From assembly GCF_900142015.1 (NCBI RefSeq), contig NZ_FQZN01000031.1:1-63437 (forward strand): a stretch of DNA of 63,437 nucleotides, in the 5' to 3' direction. The translations under genes were made by a program, and so were the position numbers. This document shows positions 58,448 through 63,437 of the stretch, piece by piece (position 1 is the stretch's first letter; every line of letters starts with the position of its first letter). The notes beneath the pieces were generated by a model, which did not search any database, was not told where the DNA came from, and saw only the letters and a list, made by a program, of their open reading frames with translations. This stretch comes from Bacteroides stercorirosoris. GTDB lineage: Bacteria > Bacteroidota > Bacteroidia > Bacteroidales > Bacteroidaceae.

Positions 58448-60898
58448 TTACTTAAAAGCGTTAGCTAAAGTTGCCACCATTGCCGCAATAGTAGCAGTTG
58501 TACTACTGATACCCAGAATTTCAGCCATTGCCATATGTTTCTTTTCAGCCTTGCTGGGAACAATAATCTCACAGCCAGGTTCTATAGCACTGGAATTTCT
58601 CGCTTTCAAACGAGACACTGTACCATTCATATAAACCACATAAACCTTCTTTTTCTTAGCCATGTTACCATAGCCACCCGCTTGATTTATGTAGAACTTC
58701 AGATTCTTTCCTCGCTGATACACCACAGTGTTAGGATACATAACCGAACCACTGATTTTTACAGTATTGATATATTCAGGAATATACAAAACATCACCTT
58801 CACGCAAAACTAAGTCAAAATCAGACTTTGGATTAGCCAAAGCTTTCTCCAAATCAATACCTACTGCATAGGTTTCTGACTGATTTAATTTTTGTATTGA
58901 AATGGAGTCTTTACCTTCACCATTCCGAGCCATACGTATCGCATCATTCTGACGACGTCTTTCTTCATCTGACAACTTACGAATTAATCGCGCTCCTTTC
59001 ACATAAGCATCCGGAGTTACACCACCAGCTTTGCTTACCAAATCAGACAATCGTTCATTTTTCTTCAGTAAGGAATAACTACCGGAGAAGAGCACTTCAC
59101 CTGCAACAGTTACATTCTGCTGTCTACGGTAAGCCGGACTTCTACGAATATAAACAGCATCAAACGGTTCCAAATAGAAATTCTCTGAATTTCCTCCAAC
59201 CACTAAACCGTCTTTTATATCAAAAGTATATGTTTTCCCTAAAACACTACTAAATGAAGTACTCTTTGGATCTTTAATACGACGGGTAATTTCAACTCTT
59301 GTAGTCGCAGCTTCTTCCAGCAAACCACCAGCCTGAACAAGCAAGTCTTCAATAGTCATATTCTTAGAGAAAAGGAAAGTACCAGGATTAGCGACCTCGC
59401 CATAAATGGCAACAGTTTCTTCCTCTTTCAAATCGTTGATACTCGGTACATACAGAATATCATTTTTCTGCAAAGGAATGTCAGCAACCGTACCTTTCAA
59501 CAATCCACCCAAATCAATAGCAATGATTTCATGAGACAAGTCTTCATGCTCACGGTCAATCATTACTCTATTAAGGAAAGCGTCTCCACGTAATCCCTCA
59601 GCTTTCTTTATTAATTGCTTTACGGTGTTCACTGTACCATCCAGCTGATATAATCCGGCACGATAAACAGCACCTCTCACTTCTACACGATTTTCAAAAC
59701 GATCAAGTACAGCATCTATCGTAATCATATCTCCGTCATCCAAACGGAAAACAGAGTAATCCATTTCATCTACATTGTAAACCTGATGTTCACGTCCGCT
59801 CTTACGCACAAGACGAATAGCTTTTTTATAGGCATCACCAGTAAATCCACCTGCATATTCCAATATAGTAGAAACAGTTTCCGTAGGTTTCATTTCATAG
59901 AACATCGGTCTCTTTACTTTACCGACAATCTCAACCAAAGACTGGTAAGGATCTACAATAATAACGTCGCCTTCCTGAAGACGTATATCATCTTTCATCT
60001 TGCCTTTCATTATATAATCGTAAACATCCAGGTCTGCAAAAGTTTTACCATTACGCACAACCTTAATACTACGTAAGCTACCAATACGGTTCACACCACC
60101 GGCACGATACAAAGCATGAAATACAGTGGAAAATGCAGATAAAGTATAAGTTCCCGGTACAGAAACTTCACCCATGATATTGATCTGTATCGTACGGATA
60201 TCACCCAATGTTAATTTTATCTGAGAGTTGGGATCTGTTCCTGAAATTCCTGAATAAATTTTAGAGAATTCTCTCTGCAAGAAAGAGTTTGCTTCTTTTA
60301 CAGTCATACCACTCAGATGGACTGGTCCCAAACCACGAACCAAAATAGTTCCTTCTGGAGAAATTGTCTGACGAATTGTATTTTCAGAAGCGCCCCAGAT
60401 ATCAATAATAACTTCATCACCAGGGCCTAAATGATAATTAACCGGAGTAGCAAGATTGGCACTCGGTTCAAAAGACAGATTCCGGTTAGTAAACAGACTA
60501 TGACCATAAATATTGCTTCCGGGAGCCTCCGGAGTAGCTTGGGCATCACGTTTTAAATCGATAATTTCTTTCTGTTCTTCCAATTCAGCTTCTTCATAGG
60601 AAGTACCTCTGACGGCCTTACCATCTGTCATTAAAGAGGTGCGTTCTCGAAGTTGTGAGGGTTTGTTTTCGACTCCATCCGCTGCTGTACTATGCTCTGC
60701 ATATTTTTTTTGTATACGGGCAACCTGTTCTTTAGTTACCCCCCTACGCAACAACTCAGTAGTCATCTGTTTTTGTGATTTACCAGACCTCTGTGCCTCT
60801 TTCACATATTGAACTACCTGATCATCCGACATTTGCTGAGCCATAACACCCCCCGCCAAGATGAAAATTGAAAAGAATAGTGCTAATAATCTACGCAT
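58448..60898 (-). CDS. wza: Wza-like polysaccharide export outer-membrane protein (SLBB repeats)
   Basis: The 816-residue protein has a signal peptide (MRRLLALFFSIFILAGGVMAQ). An N-terminal helical segment (MSDDQVVQYVKEAQRSGKSQ) and a Poly_export domain (NYHLGPGDEVIIDIWG, residues ~155-240) come first. Several SLBB domains follow (VSVPGTYTLSAFSTVFHALYRAGG, VRGAVYRAGLYQLDG, GEVANPGTFLFSKNMTIEDL, GEVLFSGSYSLLKKNERLSDL, SGSVMYPNTVVYQ). The extended length with multiple SLBB repeats is common in Bacteroidetes. A likely own promoter, TACCTTTG on the minus strand, lies at 60956-60949. Confidence 0.94.
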   Translation of the reverse strand: MRRLLALFFSIFILAGGVMAQQMSDDQVVQYVKEAQRSGKSQKQMTTELLRRGVTKEQVARIQKKYAEHSTAADGVENKPSQLRERTSLMTDGKAVRGTSYEEAELEEQKEIIDLKRDAQATPEAPGSNIYGHSLFTNRNLSFEPSANLATPVNYHLGPGDEVIIDIWGASENTIRQTISPEGTILVRGLGPVHLSGMTVKEANSFLQREFSKIYSGISGTDPNSQIKLTLGDIRTIQINIMGEVSVPGTYTLSAFSTVFHALYRAGGVNRIGSLRSIKVVRNGKTFADLDVYDYIMKGKMKDDIRLQEGDVIIVDPYQSLVEIVGKVKRPMFYEMKPTETVSTILEYAGGFTGDAYKKAIRLVRKSGREHQVYNVDEMDYSVFRLDDGDMITIDAVLDRFENRVEVRGAVYRAGLYQLDGTVNTVKQLIKKAEGLRGDAFLNRVMIDREHEDLSHEIIAIDLGGLLKGTVADIPLQKNDILYVPSINDLKEEETVAIYGEVANPGTFLFSKNMTIEDLLVQAGGLLEEAATTRVEITRRIKDPKSTSFSSVLGKTYTFDIKDGLVVGGNSENFYLEPFDAVYIRRSPAYRRQQNVTVAGEVLFSGSYSLLKKNERLSDLVSKAGGVTPDAYVKGARLIRKLSDEERRRQNDAIRMARNGEGKDSISIQKLNQSETYAVGIDLEKALANPKSDFDLVLREGDVLYIPEYINTVKISGSVMYPNTVVYQRGKNLKFYINQAGGYGNMAKKKKVYVVYMNGTVSRLKARNSSAIEPGCEIIVPSKAEKKHMAMAEILGISSTTATIAAMVATLANAFK

Positions 60899-60948
60899 AA
60901 GATATTTGATTAATCTTTAAAATTCCTACATTAAATATAAATCGGGCA

Positions 60949-60956
60949 CAAAGGTA
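60949..60956 (-). promoter_or_regulatory. -7 promoter element for the Wza-like gene
   Basis: TACCTTTG (minus strand) matches TAnnTTTG, 50 bp before the Wza-like ATG, in the 132-bp gap after the CapD-like gene. It suggests the export genes can be transcribed separately. Confidence 0.55.
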
Positions 60957-61030
60957 ACACATTATTTCATAACACCCATTTATTTTACATCGAAATTTCG
61001 GAAAAAGAATTAAAAACGCAATCTATTCGT

Positions 61031-62707
61031 TCAGACCATCATACAAGAATCAACAGAATTTGAGATTATTTTTTTCATTTTGTTAATTATTGCCTCAGAA
61101 TTCTGCATGCAATTATTTTCCGTTAATGCATTAATCTGCTCACAAACGGCATTGTAATCTATAAAACGCTCCCTACTTTTCTTTATTTTTTCATAACATG
61201 TAGGCAGAATATCTTCTGCCGCATCATCTTCAAATACATAGACTCCGCCATTTTCTCCCAAATTTCCTATTTCCAATATCAACTGACAAGCTTCCGGCAT
61301 AGTCATCAGACTGCGAGGTGCATCAGGATATACATCACCAAAGCGTATGACCATTAATTTAGTAAAACAATTTTCCGGTATTACTTTATGAGATATCCCC
61401 TGCACATACATTTCTGCTAAACACTTACTATAGCCCATAGCATAGGTAGGAGACAATGCATAATTCGTAGAAATCATCATACATTTACAAGCCTTATACT
61501 TCACGGACAAATCTGCAATATTCTTCGTTCCCAAAACATTCACCTGAATAGCTTCATTAGGATAATCTTCAAGCATAGAGATATCTTTATAGGCTGCGGC
61601 ATGAAACACTAACTGCGGCATATACTGCTCAAAAATAGCCTCCATACGACTATGGTTCGCAACGTCCGCCACCAATACCCGCACTTCTATATTTTTCCAA
61701 TGATCGGACAATTCCAATTGAACATCATACAAAGGGGATTCCGCCTGGTCAACCAATATCAGCTGATATGGATTTAATGCCGCCAACTGACGAACTATTT
61801 CCCGACCTACCGTCCCTGCAGCTCCGGTTATCAATATCCGATGCCCCTCAACATAAGCCGCCACCCTACGGATATCAATATGAATCGGCTCACGACGAAG
61901 CCAGTCTTCAATATGAAGATCCTTTATAATTCCATCACTCAAACAATCACTCAAAGGAGGTACGGTCATCACATTGACACCTTCCGCCAACATCCGTCCC
62001 ATCACACCGGACAACTCCAAATTCGCCATCACTTCCGGTGACACAATAATCGTACACACATTTTTCTTTCTCAAATGTTCAAATAACGTATTATCATTGG
62101 CATACACTCTGCATCCCATTGTATGTTTACCTATCATCCACGGTTCATCGGAAATAAAACCACATACACGGTAATGATTGTTCCTGCTTACCCGCATGGA
62201 CTTAGCAATATTCACTCCGGTCCCCCGAAAACCATAGATAAACACATTCACGCAATGCCTATTATCAAAAGACAAAGTCTCATGCAGCATTTTCACCAAA
62301 ATGCGCAAGCCTACCATGAACGTAAAATTAAGAATATATGCAATGAAAATAATCCCATTGGGCAGCGTTTCTCCCAGTCCCAAAGCCGACCAGCAAAAGT
62401 TGCCAATCCCCAGCATCCCATAGCTTATTGTAAGAGATATAAACACCCTGTAAATATCCACAAACGAGGAAAAGCGAATAACTCCAACATAAGTGTGGAA
62501 GACAGAAAAGAAACACAGATTACAAAATAAAGAGAAAAAAATCATCCACACATACAATGACATTTTATATACTATAGCTGATACTCCCAGTTGGAGAATA
62601 CATGCTAAAAGCATAGAAATCATCACCAAACAAATATCAATAGCCAAAATTGTCCATTTGGATGCAATGCGGGATGAGAAATTTTTATAATAAATCTTTA
62701 GATTCAT
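61031..62707 (-). CDS. FlaA1/CapD-like nucleoside-diphosphate-sugar epimerase/dehydratase, C-terminally abridged
   Basis: The 558-residue protein has about four N-terminal membrane spans (residues 15-150) and a first Rossmann-like domain (CVNVFIYGFRGTGVNIAKSM). A second domain has HRILITGAAGTVGREIVRQL and VFHAAAYKDISMLEDYPNEA, typical of PglF/FlaA1/CapD enzymes. Deviations: the usual STDKAVNPTNVMGASK region reads STNYALSPTYAMGYSKCLAE, and after RFGDV about 25 residues of substrate-loop sequence are missing (YPDAPRSLMTMPEA follows directly). The length is below the ~640 residues common for the family. It may be inactive or have altered specificity. Long-form relatives make UDP-4-keto-6-deoxy amino sugars at the inner membrane. 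Confidence 0.82.
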   Translation of the reverse strand: MNLKIYYKNFSSRIASKWTILAIDICLVMISMLLACILQLGVSAIVYKMSLYVWMIFFSLFCNLCFFSVFHTYVGVIRFSSFVDIYRVFISLTISYGMLGIGNFCWSALGLGETLPNGIIFIAYILNFTFMVGLRILVKMLHETLSFDNRHCVNVFIYGFRGTGVNIAKSMRVSRNNHYRVCGFISDEPWMIGKHTMGCRVYANDNTLFEHLRKKNVCTIIVSPEVMANLELSGVMGRMLAEGVNVMTVPPLSDCLSDGIIKDLHIEDWLRREPIHIDIRRVAAYVEGHRILITGAAGTVGREIVRQLAALNPYQLILVDQAESPLYDVQLELSDHWKNIEVRVLVADVANHSRMEAIFEQYMPQLVFHAAAYKDISMLEDYPNEAIQVNVLGTKNIADLSVKYKACKCMMISTNYALSPTYAMGYSKCLAEMYVQGISHKVIPENCFTKLMVIRFGDVYPDAPRSLMTMPEACQLILEIGNLGENGGVYVFEDDAAEDILPTCYEKIKKSRERFIDYNAVCEQINALTENNCMQNSEAIINKMKKIISNSVDSCMMV

Positions 62708-62876
62708 AATTATTGTCAGATTTTAGATTGACAAAAGCATTTGCAAAGATGTATTTTTTATATCGATAAAACAATTATTTCAAAAGAAAAAATGACAGAA
62801 TAAATAGAAGAAGCAAGATCAGGAAATATTTTTTCAAAAAAAGTTTCTTTTCTTTTCGTAGTTTCAAAGAAAACTG

Positions 62877-62884
62877 TAAATTTG
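62877..62884 (+). promoter_or_regulatory. -7 promoter element of the tRNA-Thr gene
   Basis: TAAATTTG matches TAnnTTTG and ends 23 bp upstream of the mature tRNA. TTTC at 62854-62857 is a possible -33 box at 19-bp spacing. Confidence 0.6.
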
Positions 62885-62907
62885 CACCCCGTAAACGAAA
62901 AGTTACT

Positions 62908-62980
<73 letters not shown>

Positions 62981-62984
62981 CATT

Positions 62985-63023
62985 AAAGACTGATATTTAA
63001 GCAACTGAATATCAGTCTTTTTT
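62985..63023 (+). terminator. Intrinsic terminator after tRNA-Thr
   Basis: AAAGACTGATATT (62985-62997) and AATATCAGTCTTT (63008-63020) form a 13-bp stem with a 10-nt loop, and the T-run continues to 63023. Confidence 0.9.
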
Positions 63024-63093
63024 CATCTCTTCAAATAGCCTAAAGCTATTAAAAAAAACGGGTCAGTCCGAAAACCCTGTGGGTATGTTAAAT

Positions 63094-63246
63094 TTACGCT
63101 GTCAGTTTGCATAATCTAAAAATAAAGAATGGTATATCTCCGACTCCCCTAAACTGTGTTCTGAACGCTTTAATTTTTGCATTGAATGATTCTGCAAATG
63201 CATTCGTTTCCCTGTTAACGAAATAGTTTAGTATTGTTTCATAATA
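63094..63246 (-). pseudogene. Transposase C-terminal fragment (copy 1)
   Basis: The minus strand reads YYETILNYFVNRETNAFAES, then FNAKIKAFRTQFRGV and a short basic/hydrophobic tail ending KLTA before the TAA. This matches the C-terminus of DDE transposases annotated as ISAon1-type in Bacteroidetes. Only ~50 codons are present in this copy, and the joined upstream sequence is the start of the second repeat, so it is not a functional gene as assembled. Confidence 0.75.
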
Positions 63247-63282
63247 GTGGGTCAGTCCGAAAACCCTGTGGGTATGTTAAAT

Positions 63283-63435
63283 TTACGCTGTCAGTTTGCA
63301 TAATCTAAAAATAAAGAATGGTATATCTCCGACTCCCCTAAACTGTGTTCTGAACGCTTTAATTTTTGCATTGAATGATTCTGCAAATGCATTCGTTTCC
63401 CTGTTAACGAAATAGTTTAGTATTGTTTCATAATA
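63283..63435 (-). pseudogene. Transposase C-terminal fragment (copy 2, cut by window edge)
   Basis: Identical to copy 1. The reading frame is open at the right edge of the window, so this copy may continue into a complete transposase gene outside the window. Confidence 0.75.
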
Positions 63436-63437
63436 GT

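Larger units (their letters stand above)
63060..63437. mobile_element. IS end (ISAon1-like), two perfect 189-bp tandem copies at the window edge
   Basis: Positions 63060-63248 and 63249-63437 are identical 189-bp units beginning GGGTCAGTCCGAAAACCC, which looks like an IS terminal inverted repeat. On the minus strand each encodes the last 50 residues of a transposase. The second copy ends exactly at the last base of the window. Confidence 0.85.

Overview
The window looks like a chromosomal segment of a gut Bacteroides (order Bacteroidales). It carries a capsule locus headed by UpxY/UpxZ regulators, two SusC/SusD pairs, promoters of the TAnnTTTG (-7) / TTTG-like (-33) type specific to Bacteroidetes, surface lipoproteins with acidic residues after the lipobox cysteine, and a terminal insertion-sequence fragment resembling ISAon1-type transposases. 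The species cannot be fixed from sequence alone. The capsule region is visibly more AT-rich than the tex-dnaJ region.

Layout. (1) 1-14,555, minus strand: the promoter-proximal ~14.5 kb of a capsular polysaccharide locus, in transcription order upxY, upxZ, rfbC-like, neuD, neuB, a cytidylyltransferase-like/SGNH fusion, neuA, neuC, a Wzx flippase, a bacterial-sialyltransferase-like GT, a Wzy-like polymerase, a glycosyltransferase, an acyltransferase, a polysaccharide deacetylase, a GT4 and a partial NAD-dependent epimerase that runs off the left edge. The gene set predicts a sialic-acid-containing capsule. (2) 14,556-15,911: regulatory, almost gene-free DNA. It holds a 14-bp perfect inverted repeat flanking ~177 bp with a promoter that points AWAY from the capsule genes, which looks like a phase-variable invertible promoter captured OFF. 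Further right are two large hairpins. (3) 15,912-23,846: housekeeping genes (tex, CPBP protease, BspA-like LRR protein, ABC-F ATPase, grpE-dnaJ). (4) 24,073-31,535: a large secreted zinc metalloprotease followed by a SusC/SusD pair, possibly a peptide-scavenging unit. (5) 32,203-56,550: a ~21-kb polysaccharide-utilisation locus (PUL), then a divergently arranged sugar MFS transporter and ROK repressor. The PUL encodes two DUF4434 TIM-barrel proteins, an AGE-type GlcNAc 2-epimerase, SusC/SusD, a DUF5018 lipoprotein, a phosphodiester glycosidase (NAGPA/DUF2233), two GHL10/DUF187 lipoproteins, a metallophosphoesterase, a DUF5009 membrane protein, a CE2-type esterase and a GH20 hexosaminidase. (6) 56,547-62,707, minus strand: a second exopolysaccharide module without glycosyltransferases (FlaA1/CapD-like, Wza-like, Wzz-like, short NusG-like protein, WbuC cupin). 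(7) 62,908-63,437: tRNA-Thr(CGT), a terminator, and two perfect 189-bp tandem copies of an IS end that stop exactly at the window edge.

How the genes work together. The PUL is best read as a system for a hexosamine-rich glycan containing sugar-phosphate diesters. The NAGPA-type enzyme and phosphoesterase would deal with GlcNAc-1-phosphodiesters, CE2 would remove O-acyl groups, GH20, GHL10 and DUF4434 proteins would cleave glycosidic bonds, and the epimerase and MFS carrier would feed N-acetylhexosamine into metabolism. The PUL, MFS and ROK promoters share an AT-rich palindrome (exact 11-mer ATTTAATAAAT in two, a related 16-bp palindrome in the third) between the -33 and -7 boxes. This is a candidate operator tying all three units to the ROK protein. 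The strongest leads are the OFF-oriented invertible promoter, the phosphoglycan-type PUL with its predicted operator, the identical lipoprotein tether on two unrelated PUL enzymes, and the 22-bp tandem array inside the PUL.
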